The notes beneath the pieces are model-generated. The model was not told where the DNA came from. It was given only the letters and a program-made list of their open reading frames with translations, and searched no databases. This document shows positions 7,086 to 15,028 of a stretch of 64,000 nucleotides of DNA, one piece after another (position 1 is the first letter of the stretch; each line of letters starts with the position of its first letter). The translations under genes and the position numbers were made by a program. Source of the stretch: Pseudomonas aylmerensis (GTDB taxonomy: Bacteria; Pseudomonadota; Gammaproteobacteria; Pseudomonadales; Pseudomonadaceae). The stretch lies in assembly GCF_001702265.1 (NCBI RefSeq), contig NZ_MAUE01000045.1:457766-521765 (forward strand), read 5' to 3'.

Positions 7086-9980
7086 TTATTGGCAAGCTTC
7101 GCAATCCGGCTCGTCAATCGCGCAGGCTTTTGGCACTGGCGCCGGGCCGGCCGGGGCGGCGAGCACCGAATCATCACCGTGGTTACCGCTGGACACAGCG
7201 TTCAGCTTGCCGGTGTTGATGGTCGACTTCTCGGTGCTGGTCGCGGCCAGGGCACGGAGGTAGTAAGTGGTTTTCAGGCCACGATACCAAGCCATGCGGT
7301 AGGTCACGTCGAGCTTCTTGCCCGATGCGCCGGCGATGTACAGGTTCAGCGACTGAGCCTGGTCGATCCACTTCTGGCGACGGCTGGCGGCATCCACGAT
7401 CCACTTTGTGTCCACTTCGAAGGCGGTCGCGTAGAGCTCTTTGAGTTCTTGCGGGATGCGCTCGATCTGCTGCACCGAACCGTCGTAGTACTTCAGGTCG
7501 TTGATCATGACCGAGTCCCACAGGCCGCGGGCCTTGAGGTCGCGAACCAGGTACGGGTTGATCACGGTGAATTCGCCCGACAGGTTCGATTTCACATACA
7601 GGTTCTGGTAGGTCGGTTCGATCGACTGCGATACGCCGGTGATGTTGGCGATGGTCGCGGTCGGTGCGATGGCCATGATGTTGGAGTTACGAATGCCTTT
7701 CTGCACACGGGCACGTACCGGCGCCCAGTCCAGGGATTCGTTCAGGTCGACATCGATGTACTTCTGGCCACGGGCTTCGATCAGGATCTGTTGCGAGTCC
7801 AGCGGCAGGATGCCTTTGGACCACAGCGAACCCTGGAATGTCTCGTAGGCACCGCGCTCGTCGGCCAGGTCGCAGGAGGCCTGGATCGCGTAGTAGCTGA
7901 CCGCTTCCATGGACTTGTCGGCGAACTCGACCGCAGCATCCGAACCGTAAGGAATGTGCTGCAGGTACAGCGCATCCTGGAAGCCCATGATGCCCAGGCC
8001 AACCGGACGGTGCTTGAAGTTGGAGTTCTGCGCCTGTGGCACCGAGTAGTAGTTGATGTCGATCACGTTATCGAGCATGCGTACAGCGGTGTTGACGGTG
8101 CGTTCCAGCTTGGCGGTGTCCAGCTTGCCGTTGACGATGTGGTTCGGCAGGTTGATCGAGCCCAGGTTGCAAACGGCGATCTCGTCCTTGTTGGTGTTCA
8201 AGGTGATCTCGGTGCACAGGTTCGAGCTGTGGACCACGCCGACGTGCTGCTGCGGGCTGCGCAGGTTGCACGGGTCTTTGAAGGTCAGCCATGGGTGGCC
8301 GGTTTCAAACAGCATGGAGAGCATTTTGCGCCACAGGTCTTTGGCCTGGATGGTCTTGAACAGCTTGACCTTGCCTGGGTACTCGGTGAGGGCTTCGTAG
8401 TACTCGTAGCGCTCTTCGAAGGCCTTGCCGGTCAGGTCGTGCAGGTCCGGGACTTCGGAGGGCGAGAACAGGGTCCACTTGCCGTCATCGAAGACGCGCT
8501 TCATGAACAGGTCAGGGATCCAGTTGGCGGTGTTCATGTCGTGGGTACGACGACGGTCATCACCGGTGTTCTTGCGCAGCTCGATGAACTCTTCAATGTC
8601 CATGTGCCAGGTTTCCAGGTAGGCACACACAGCGCCTTTGCGCTTGCCACCCTGGTTCACGGCGACGGCGGTGTCGTTCACCACTTTCAGGAACGGTACA
8701 ACGCCCTGGGACTTGCCGTTGGTGCCCTTGATGTACGAACCCAGTGCGCGCACCGGGGTCCAGTCGTTGCCCAGGCCGCCGGCGAATTTGGACAACATGG
8801 CGTTGTCGTGGATCGCGTGGTAGATGCCCGACAGGTCATCCGGCACGGTGGTCAGGTAGCAGCTGGACAGCTGTGGACGCAGGGTGCCGGCGTTGAACAG
8901 GGTCGGGGTCGACGACATGTAGTCGAAGGATGACAGCAGGTTGTAGAACTCGATGGCGCGGTCTTCTTTCTGCTTCTCTTCAATCGCCAGGCCCATGGCC
9001 ACGCGCATGAAGAACACTTGCGGCAGTTCGAAGCGGATACCGTCCTTGTGGATGAAGTAACGGTCGTACAGGGTTTGCAGGCCCAGGTAGGTGAACTGCT
9101 GGTCGCGCTCGTGGTTGATCGCCTTGCCGAGTTTTTCCAGGTCGAAGGTGGCCAGGACCGGGTTCAGCAATTCGAATTCAATACCCTTGGCGATGTAGGC
9201 CGGCAGGGCCTTGGCGTACAGGTCGGCCATCTCGTGGTGGGTGGCGCTGTCGGCGACTTTCAGGAAGCCCAGGCCTTCGGCACGCAGGGTGTCCATCAGC
9301 AGGCGCGCGGTCACGAACGAGTAGTTCGGCTCGCGTTCAACCAGGGTACGGGCGGTCATCACCAGGGCGGTGTTGACGTCGGTCAGGGCCACGCCGTCGT
9401 ACAGGTTCTTCAGGGTTTCGCGCTGGATCAGGTCACCGTCGACTTCTTCCAGGCCTTCGCAGGCCTCGGTGATGATGGTGTTCAGGCGGCCCAGGTCGAG
9501 TGGGGCAAAGCTGCCGTCGGCCAGGGTGATGCGGATTGACGGGTGCGCTTGCACGGCAGCTTCTTCAGCCGGGGAACGTACGGCACGTTCCTTGGCGCGC
9601 GAGTCACGGTAGATCACGTAGTCGCGGGCGACTTTCTGCTCGCCGGCACGCATCAGGGCCAGTTCGACCTGGTCCTGGATTTCTTCGATGTGGATGGTGC
9701 CGCCCGATGGCATGCGACGCTTGAAGGTCGCGGTGACTTGTTCGGTCAGGCGGGCAACGGTGTCGTGGATGCGCGACGAAGCGGCAGCGGTGCCGCCTTC
9801 AACTGCAAGAAACGCTTTGGTGATGGCGACGGTGATTTTGTCATCGGTATAAGGAACGACAGTGCCGTTACGCTTGATCACACGCAATTGGCCGGGCGCG
9901 GTGGCGGACAGATCCAGGTTCGAATCAGCGGCCTGCGGCACGGAGCCTTGCGGGTTCTCGCGAGTTGTGTCGGTTTGCAT
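7086..9980 (-). CDS. nrdA: NrdA, class Ia ribonucleotide reductase large subunit
   Basis: NrdA reduces ribonucleoside diphosphates to deoxyribonucleotides together with the radical-bearing NrdB. The 964-residue product starts MQTDTTRENPQGS behind GGAGACA; the longer open frame upstream lacks a ribosome site. Two ATP-cone-like regions are visible, one around LRVIKRNGTVVPYTDDKITV and a second around SIRITLADGSFAPLDLGRLN, as known for Pseudomonas NrdA. Catalytic parts include SSCYLTTV, the NLCTE active-site motif, and the C-terminal redox pair in DCEACQ. The gene has a leader of about 400 bases with regulatory boxes. No nrdB follows: a terminator and a convergent unrelated gene lie downstream, so NrdB must be encoded elsewhere. 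Confidence 0.96.
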   Translation of the reverse strand: MQTDTTRENPQGSVPQAADSNLDLSATAPGQLRVIKRNGTVVPYTDDKITVAITKAFLAVEGGTAAASSRIHDTVARLTEQVTATFKRRMPSGGTIHIEEIQDQVELALMRAGEQKVARDYVIYRDSRAKERAVRSPAEEAAVQAHPSIRITLADGSFAPLDLGRLNTIITEACEGLEEVDGDLIQRETLKNLYDGVALTDVNTALVMTARTLVEREPNYSFVTARLLMDTLRAEGLGFLKVADSATHHEMADLYAKALPAYIAKGIEFELLNPVLATFDLEKLGKAINHERDQQFTYLGLQTLYDRYFIHKDGIRFELPQVFFMRVAMGLAIEEKQKEDRAIEFYNLLSSFDYMSSTPTLFNAGTLRPQLSSCYLTTVPDDLSGIYHAIHDNAMLSKFAGGLGNDWTPVRALGSYIKGTNGKSQGVVPFLKVVNDTAVAVNQGGKRKGAVCAYLETWHMDIEEFIELRKNTGDDRRRTHDMNTANWIPDLFMKRVFDDGKWTLFSPSEVPDLHDLTGKAFEERYEYYEALTEYPGKVKLFKTIQAKDLWRKMLSMLFETGHPWLTFKDPCNLRSPQQHVGVVHSSNLCTEITLNTNKDEIAVCNLGSINLPNHIVNGKLDTAKLERTVNTAVRMLDNVIDINYYSVPQAQNSNFKHRPVGLGIMGFQDALYLQHIPYGSDAAVEFADKSMEAVSYYAIQASCDLADERGAYETFQGSLWSKGILPLDSQQILIEARGQKYIDVDLNESLDWAPVRARVQKGIRNSNIMAIAPTATIANITGVSQSIEPTYQNLYVKSNLSGEFTVINPYLVRDLKARGLWDSVMINDLKYYDGSVQQIERIPQELKELYATAFEVDTKWIVDAASRRQKWIDQAQSLNLYIAGASGKKLDVTYRMAWYRGLKTTYYLRALAATSTEKSTINTGKLNAVSSGNHGDDSVLAAPAGPAPVPKACAIDEPDCEACQ

Positions 9981-10351
9981 GGGGGGTTGTCTCCACATTC
10001 TATATTTATTTGGGCACCATCTCGGTGCCCACCGTTCCGTCCTGAAGCACTTACAACAGGCCTTTGGCCTGGCATAACAACTTCGGGACAGGAGGAAGGG
10101 AGCTATTCGCGCCGCTTCCATGCCGAAGTCTTCGGTTCAAGGCGTAAAAGCCTCTGGCCGTATTCCTGTTGGGTGACAGTCGCCCGGTTCAAGCGCTGCA
10201 ACACCCGTACCGTTTTGCGCTGTTGAAGCGTGAAACGGTTGCCATCCGCGTGCGCGGTGTGGGCTTTCAAAAAATGCTTTGGTTAGACCAAACAGGAGCA
10301 AGAAAGGGCTTGAGTTTCTTGTCTGATTTGTGTTGGGTCTTTTCGCTCAAA

Positions 10352-10398
10352 ACCCTACATGTAGGGTTTTTTTAGCGCCGAGCTACAAGATAATGCGT
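10352..10398 (-). promoter_or_regulatory. paired NrdR-type boxes at the nrdA promoter
   Basis: ACCCTACATGTAGGGT at 10352-10367 is the core of a 22-base perfect palindrome (10349-10370) and fits the NrdR box pattern ACACWATATATWGTGT at the conserved CWAnATnTWG core. A second, weaker copy at 10383-10398 (CTACAAGATAATGCGT) matches 11 of 16 positions and starts exactly 31 bases away, the normal spacing of NrdR box pairs. NrdR is the zinc/nucleotide-dependent repressor of ribonucleotide reductase genes. Confidence 0.65.
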
Positions 10399-10415
10399 TT
10401 TGGGGGGCTTAGCAA
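10387..10415 (-). promoter_or_regulatory. candidate sigma-70 promoter of nrdA
   Basis: On the minus strand TTGCTA (10415-10410) and TATCTT (10392-10387) are separated by 17 bases, each matching 4 of 6 consensus positions. The weaker NrdR-like box overlaps the -10 element, which is the usual repressor geometry. Confidence 0.5.
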
Positions 10416-10424
10416 CGCACTACC

Positions 10425-10445
10425 TGTGGATAACGCTGTGGGTAA
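10425..10445 (-). promoter_or_regulatory. two DnaA boxes upstream of nrdA
   Basis: TGTGGATAA at 10425 is a perfect DnaA box (TTATCCACA on the minus strand) and TGTGGGTAA at 10437 is a one-mismatch copy 12 bases further upstream. DnaA control of nrdA from similarly placed boxes is established in E. coli. Confidence 0.7.
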
Positions 10446-10763
10446 AATGTGTATGAAACGTGGAACAGCCGTGTAGGCCGCAGTACTGCTGGATTCAGCC
10501 GTTTGTCACCGAATATTCCAAGATAAAAACAGCCGATTGGATTTTTGAGGGCGCGAACCCTATCACAAAAAAATGCGATCACCGAATGGATTTCCCGGCT
10601 TGTGCTTGAGGGTTGGGGCATGGCTACAATCGGGGTTTGTTATGCCCTCAAAACATTACAAATAAGGTATGCCGGGCGCAGATCAAACAGGCGGAGCGGG
10701 CAATCTCGCTCCCCCTTTGACCGCACTGGCTGACGAATCCCTTGATAAAAACGAGGATCACGC

Positions 10764-11489
10764 ATGGAGCAGGAAGCCTGGCAGGTATTGATTGTCGAGG
10801 ACGACGAGCGATTGGCCGAGTTGACCCGTGATTACCTGGAGAGCAATGGCCTGCGGGTTTCGGTCGAGAGTGACGGCGCCCTGGCTGCGGCACGCATCAT
10901 CGCCGAACAACCCGACCTGGTGATTCTCGACCTGATGTTGCCTGGGGAAGATGGCCTGAGCATCTGCCGCAAGGTCCGCGAGCACTACGATGGCGTGATC
11001 CTGATGCTCACCGCGCGTACCGACGACATGGACCAGGTGCTCGGCCTGGACATGGGCGCCGACGACTATGTGTGCAAGCCGGTGCGGCCGCGCCTGTTGC
11101 TGGCCCGCATCCAGGCCCTGCTGCGGCGCAGCGAACCGGCGGAACCTGCCGCCGTGGAGAACCAGCGCCGCCTGCAGTTCGGCCCGCTGGTGGTCGACAA
11201 CGCCCTGCGCGAAGCCTGGTTGCACGCGGGCGAAATCGAACTGACCAGCGCCGAATTCGACCTACTGTGGCTGTTGGTGGCGAATGCCGGGCGCATCCTG
11301 TCCCGCGAAGAAATCTTTATCGCCCTGCGCGGCGTCGGCTATGACGGCCAGGACCGCTCCATCGACGTGCGCATCTCGCGGATCCGCCCGAAAATCGGCG
11401 ACGATCCGATCCACCCGCGCCTGATCAAGACCATTCGCAGCAAAGGCTACCTGTTCGTCCCCGAAGCCGCCGTTGATCTGCCGCTGTGA
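10764..11489 (+). CDS. OmpR-family response regulator, RstA-like
   Basis: This is a 241-residue DNA-binding response regulator. The receiver (about residues 6-120) has the acidic pocket VEDDE, phosphoacceptor D56 in LDLMLPGEDG, and conserved K105. The C-terminal winged helix (about 140-236) contains LTSAEFDLLWLLVANAGRIL and RSIDVRISRIRPKI, the OmpR/PhoB type. It overlaps the following histidine kinase by 4 bases, so the two form a cognate pair. The sequence style resembles RstA, and an RstAB-like pair also sits next to nrdA in P. aeruginosa as I recall. The signal and target genes are unknown. Confidence 0.88.
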   Translation: MEQEAWQVLIVEDDERLAELTRDYLESNGLRVSVESDGALAAARIIAEQPDLVILDLMLPGEDGLSICRKVREHYDGVILMLTARTDDMDQVLGLDMGADDYVCKPVRPRLLLARIQALLRRSEPAEPAAVENQRRLQFGPLVVDNALREAWLHAGEIELTSAEFDLLWLLVANAGRILSREEIFIALRGVGYDGQDRSIDVRISRIRPKIGDDPIHPRLIKTIRSKGYLFVPEAAVDLPL

Positions 11490-13096
11490 ACTCGATCTTC
11501 CTGCGCATCTATGGCGGCATGTGTGCGGCGCTGATCCTGGTGGCGTTGCTCGGCGTGCTGGCCTTGCACCTGCTCAACGAGGTGCGCAGCGGCCAATACC
11601 GCGAGCGCCTGGCCCATGGCACCTTCGCGCTGATGGGCGACAACCTGCAGCCGATGAGCGCCATCGAGCGTCAGCGCGCCCTGGCGGTGTGGGAGCGCCT
11701 GCTCGGTATCCCGCTGCAATTGCGCACCCTCAGCGACGCCCAGTTGGACCTCAGCCAGCGCAATCGCCTGCAACGCGGTCAGGTCCTGGTAGAACAGACC
11801 GGCCCCCATGCGGCACGCGTGCTGCGCCTGGTCAGTGAGCGGGAGCAACTGGTGTTGACCGGCGAAGTGCAGCAGATCAGCGAGCAACTGGCCCGTGCGA
11901 CGATTTACCTCTTGGCCGACGAACTGGTGCGCTTCCCGGTGGCCGAACAGCCGCAACGCCTGGCCGCTATAAAAGAAGCCAAGGGTTTTGGCTTCGAGAT
12001 GCACCTGGTGGCCCTCGACCAGGCCGACATGGACGAAGACCAGCGTCGCCGCGTGTCGGAAGGCGATACGGTGATGGCCCTGGGCAAGGGCGGCGATTCG
12101 ATCCGCGTCTTCGCCGGCATGGTCGGCACGCCCTGGGTGCTGGAAATCGGCCCACTGTTTCAAATGAACCCTTACCCGGCGCAATGGCTGATCCTGATCG
12201 CCTTGATCGGCCTGAGCCTGATTGGCCTGATCGTCTATCTATTGGTGCGTCAGCTGGAGCGGCGCCTCAAAGGCCTGGAAGCGGCCGCGACGCGTATCGC
12301 CAAGGGCAACCTGGAGGTGCGCGTACCAGCCCGGGGGGCTGACTCGGTAGGGCGCCTGGCCGCGGCGTTCAATGGCATGGCCGAGCACTTGCAGCAATTG
12401 CTCGCCATCCAGCGCGAACTGGTGCGCGCGGTGTCCCACGAGCTGCGCACCCCGGTAGCGCGCCTGCGCTTTGGCCTGGAGATGCTCGGCGACGCGACCA
12501 CCGCTGACGCCCGGCGCAAATACCTGGAAGGCATGGACAGCGATATCCAGGACCTCGATGGCCTGGTGGATGAGATGCTCACGTATGCGCGCCTGGAGCA
12601 GGGCGCGCCGGAGCTGAATTTCCAACGGGTCGACCTCGATGCGCTGCTCGATCAGGTCATCGGCGAATTATCGCCACTGCGCCCTCAAGTCGTGGTGAGT
12701 CGGGGCATTTGCCTGTCTTCGGCGCATTGGGATGACGCCTGGGTCGACGCCGAACCGCGCTATCTGCACCGCGCCCTGCAAAACCTGGTGAGCAATGCCA
12801 TGCGCCACGCCCAGGGCCAGGTCTTGATCAGTTACCAGGTGGGGCAGGTGCGCTGCCGTATCGATGTGGAAGATGATGGCCCCGGTGTGCCGGAGAGTGC
12901 CTGGGAGCGCATTTTCACGCCGTTCCTACGCCTGGATGACAGCCGCACCCGCGCCTCTGGCGGGCATGGGTTGGGGTTGTCGATTGTGCGGCGGATCATT
13001 TATTGGCACGGCGGGCGGGCGTTGATCAGCAAGAGCAACAACTTGGGTGGGGCTTGCTTTAGCCTGAGTTGGCCGCGAGACCAGGATAAGCCTTGA
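11486..13096 (+). CDS. sensor histidine kinase, RstB-like
   Basis: This is a 536-residue inner-membrane histidine kinase starting at a GTG that overlaps the regulator stop. A membrane helix lies near residues 8-30 and a second at about 234-254, framing a periplasmic sensor domain of roughly 200 residues. A HAMP linker (about 255-308) follows. The phosphorylated histidine is H318 in AVSHELRTPVARLRFG, and the ATPase domain shows NAMRHAQG, DDGPGVPESAW and GGHGLGLSIV. It should phosphorylate the regulator encoded just upstream. The ligand is not evident from sequence. Confidence 0.88.
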   Translation: MNSIFLRIYGGMCAALILVALLGVLALHLLNEVRSGQYRERLAHGTFALMGDNLQPMSAIERQRALAVWERLLGIPLQLRTLSDAQLDLSQRNRLQRGQVLVEQTGPHAARVLRLVSEREQLVLTGEVQQISEQLARATIYLLADELVRFPVAEQPQRLAAIKEAKGFGFEMHLVALDQADMDEDQRRRVSEGDTVMALGKGGDSIRVFAGMVGTPWVLEIGPLFQMNPYPAQWLILIALIGLSLIGLIVYLLVRQLERRLKGLEAAATRIAKGNLEVRVPARGADSVGRLAAAFNGMAEHLQQLLAIQRELVRAVSHELRTPVARLRFGLEMLGDATTADARRKYLEGMDSDIQDLDGLVDEMLTYARLEQGAPELNFQRVDLDALLDQVIGELSPLRPQVVVSRGICLSSAHWDDAWVDAEPRYLHRALQNLVSNAMRHAQGQVLISYQVGQVRCRIDVEDDGPGVPESAWERIFTPFLRLDDSRTRASGGHGLGLSIVRRIIYWHGGRALISKSNNLGGACFSLSWPRDQDKP

Positions 13097-13104
13097 TAGT
13101 GCTC

Positions 13105-13152
13105 TCGCCGGCAAGCCGGCTCGTGCATTTGCAGTGCATTCCCTTGCCGGCG
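13105..13152. repeat. short GC-rich inverted repeat
   Basis: CGCCGGCAAGCCGGCTCGTGC and the nearby TTGCCGGCG form an inverted repeat in the gap between two convergent genes. It differs from the GTGGGAGC REP family and may act as a terminator or be a diverged repeat. Confidence 0.4.
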
Positions 13153-13163
13153 CCAGCGCCCTA

Positions 13164-13880
13164 TCAGGCGCCTACCGCCACCAGGCTCAACAGCTGTCCG
13201 TCATCCAGCGCAAACTGCCCCGTCAATTCCTTGCCATGGCACCACTCTTCGGACAAATCCGTCAGCAGTCGCAGCCGCAGGTGACCGGCCTCTGACCACT
13301 CCACCACCTCGGCATGCTCGAAATAGAAGCGCTTCTGCACGATCGGATAAAGCGCCTTGAACAGACTCTCCTTGGCCGAAAACGTCAGCGTCACCAGCAA
13401 GGCGACCTGTTCGCGAGGGAGGGCGGCCATGCGCTGCAGTTCATCGGCGGTCAGGATTTCCCCGGCCAGGCGTTCCGCGCGTTCCAGGCTCAGGAGGTTC
13501 TCCAGGTCCATGCCCAGCCCGCGCCATTGCGCCTTGTGCCCGACAATCGCGGCGGCATGCCCGGTGCTGTGGGTGATCGAGCCACTGATATGCGCCGGCC
13601 ACACCGGTGCGCGGTCGTCGCCAATCGCCGGCACACAATCCAGGTGATCCAGCCTTTGCAGGGCGGCGCGTGCACACAGTCGACCGGCAAGAAACTCGGC
13701 CTGGCGCTTGGCCACCGAGCGCTGGATGCTCGGCGGTGGCGGCACGGCGCTGCGCTGGAAATCCCCGTCCGCCAGCAAGGCCGGGTCAAACCGGGTGCTG
13801 AGAAATACCGTGCCCGGCAACGGGGCGGGCAGCGGCCAGTGGGCATCGAGTGGGGTGCAGCAAGCGGGTAGGGGATTCAT
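13164..13880 (-). CDS. 4'-phosphopantetheinyl transferase, EntD/PcpS type
   Basis: The enzyme transfers the 4'-phosphopantetheine arm of coenzyme A to carrier proteins. The 238-residue product shows the family motifs SGSITHSTGHAAAIVG, GLGMDLENL (magnesium-binding Asp) and FSAKESLFKALYP (the KES(L)FK motif). In P. aeruginosa a single enzyme of this type near phoPQ, PcpS, serves both fatty-acid ACP and siderophore carrier proteins, and the position here is comparable. It would then act on the AcpP encoded at 32252. That link is an inference. Confidence 0.88.
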   Translation of the reverse strand: MNPLPACCTPLDAHWPLPAPLPGTVFLSTRFDPALLADGDFQRSAVPPPPSIQRSVAKRQAEFLAGRLCARAALQRLDHLDCVPAIGDDRAPVWPAHISGSITHSTGHAAAIVGHKAQWRGLGMDLENLLSLERAERLAGEILTADELQRMAALPREQVALLVTLTFSAKESLFKALYPIVQKRFYFEHAEVVEWSEAGHLRLRLLTDLSEEWCHGKELTGQFALDDGQLLSLVAVGA

Positions 13881-13926
13881 GGGCGGTATTTTGCCGAGTT
13901 GCTGCGCCGCCGGATAGCCCGCAACG

Positions 13927-13965
13927 GTTCAGGCGAGGTTCAGAGCCTGTTCAGGGGGAGTTCAG
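13927..13965 (+). promoter_or_regulatory. four tandem GTTCAG repeats, PhoP-type box
   Basis: GTTCAG occurs at 13927, 13938, 13949 and 13960, that is, four exact copies at exactly 11-base intervals on the same face of the helix. Direct GTTCA-type repeats with one-turn spacing are the PhoP box of Pseudomonas. A TAGGCT at 13977-13982, 11 bases beyond the last copy, could be the -10 element of the transcript carrying the exported protein and phoPQ. Confidence 0.8.
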
Positions 13966-14023
13966 GGGCGTTTGCGTAGGCTGGTCTCAACACACCACAG
14001 CCCTGCGCGTATGAGGTAACACC

Positions 14024-14332
14024 ATGACTGCGATCAAAAAGCTGATGTTGGCGTTGACCATGCTGAGTGCCACTGCCGGGGTCCAGGCCTCCGATGGCGC
14101 CTTTGCAGGATTCGGTCGTGAGAAAACCAAGAAAACCAGCACGCTGATCCAGCGTGTGAGTTTCGAAGAGGCGGGCAGCCAGCCCACGCCCTGGGGCCAG
14201 TCCCTGGGCCTTGCGACCCCGCAGCAGGGCTATCGCGCCGGTTATCAACACCTGACCGGCCAGTACAATGGCATTAAAATGCGCCAGCAAGACTTGCAGG
14301 GCCGCTATGATATCCCCCTGTCGGACAGTTGA
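14024..14332 (+). CDS. small exported protein upstream of phoP
   Basis: I do not recognise a named family. The 102-residue product has a clear signal peptide (MTAIKKLMLALTMLSATAGV, cleavage likely after VQA at residue 22). The mature part of about 80 residues is basic at first (REKTKKTSTLIQR) and rich in Gly and Gln later (TGQYNGIKMRQQDLQGRYD). It has no cysteine and no lipobox, so it is probably a soluble periplasmic protein. It occupies the place that oprH holds upstream of phoPQ in P. aeruginosa, but it is far too short to be that outer-membrane barrel. Four PhoP-type repeats lie just upstream, so control by magnesium limitation is likely. Confidence 0.82.
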   Translation: MTAIKKLMLALTMLSATAGVQASDGAFAGFGREKTKKTSTLIQRVSFEEAGSQPTPWGQSLGLATPQQGYRAGYQHLTGQYNGIKMRQQDLQGRYDIPLSDS

Positions 14333-14350
14333 TTTGCTTTGGAGAGCCTT

Positions 14351-15028
14351 ATGAAATTGCTGGTGGTGGAAGATGAGGCGCTGCTGCGTCATCACCTGTT
14401 TACCCGCCTGACCGACAGTGGGCATGTGGTCGAGGCCGTGGCCAACGCCGAAGAGGCCCTGTACCAGACCGGCCAATTCAATCATGACCTGGCGATCATT
14501 GACCTCGGCCTGCCCGGCATGGGCGGCCTGGACCTGATCCGCCAATTGCGCGCCCAGGCCAAGACCTTCCCGATCCTGATCCTCACCGCGCGTGGCAACT
14601 GGCAGGACAAGGTCGAAGGCCTGGCGGCGGGCGCCGACGACTACGTGGTCAAGCCGTTCCAGTTCGAAGAGCTGGAGGCGCGGATGAATGCCTTGTTGCG
14701 CCGCTCCAGCGGCTTTACCCAATCGACCATCGTCGCCGGGCCGTTGCTGCTGGACCTCAATCGCAAGCAGGCGTCCCTCGACGAACAGCCGCTGGCACTG
14801 ACCGCCTACGAATACCGGATCCTCGAATACCTGATGCGCCATCACCAGCAAGTGGTGGCCAAGGACCGTTTGATGGAGCAGCTCTACCCCGATGACGACG
14901 AGCGCGATCCAAACGTGATCGAAGTGCTGGTCGGCCGCCTGCGCCGCAAACTCGAAGGCCCGGCGGGGTTCAAGCCGATCGACACCGTGCGCGGCCTGGG
15001 CTACCTGTTCAATGAGCGCTGCCGTTGA
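14351..15028 (+). CDS. phoP: PhoP, response regulator for low magnesium / cationic peptides
   Basis: PhoP controls outer-membrane and lipid A adaptation to low Mg2+. The 225-residue product is very close to P. aeruginosa PhoP in its key blocks: MKLLVVEDEALLRHHL at the start, phosphoacceptor D51 in IIDLGLPGMGGLDL, TARGNWQDKVEGLAAGADDY, and a winged helix ending in DTVRGLGYLF. The start at 14351 is preceded by GGAG; an in-frame TTG four codons earlier is less likely. It lies 18 bases after the small exported protein and overlaps phoQ. Confidence 0.95.
   Translation: MKLLVVEDEALLRHHLFTRLTDSGHVVEAVANAEEALYQTGQFNHDLAIIDLGLPGMGGLDLIRQLRAQAKTFPILILTARGNWQDKVEGLAAGADDYVVKPFQFEELEARMNALLRRSSGFTQSTIVAGPLLLDLNRKQASLDEQPLALTAYEYRILEYLMRHHQQVVAKDRLMEQLYPDDDERDPNVIEVLVGRLRRKLEGPAGFKPIDTVRGLGYLFNERCR

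Larger units (their letters stand above)
9981..10763. promoter_or_regulatory. long non-coding region between nrdA and the 10764 operon
   Basis: No convincing gene is seen in this 783-base gap. The half next to nrdA is its leader and promoter region with NrdR-like and DnaA boxes. The right part is richer in A and T, with a TACAAT at about 10623 that could be a -10 element for the rightward operon, and a small GC hairpin (GGAGCG/CGCTCC) near 10690-10713 in its leader. Confidence 0.6.

Noticed and set aside
7089..8933. A 614-residue open frame opposite nrdA
   Set aside because: Shadow of the nrdA frame, with no family similarity.
10349..10370. Reading the AAAACCCTACATGTAGGGTTTT palindrome as a terminator
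   Set aside because: It lacks a loop, lies at the nrdA promoter and fits an NrdR box with a second copy 31 bases away, which explains it better.
14024..14332. Calling this gene oprH
   Set aside because: The product is only 102 residues with about 80 mature residues and no alternating barrel strands. OprH is roughly twice as long.
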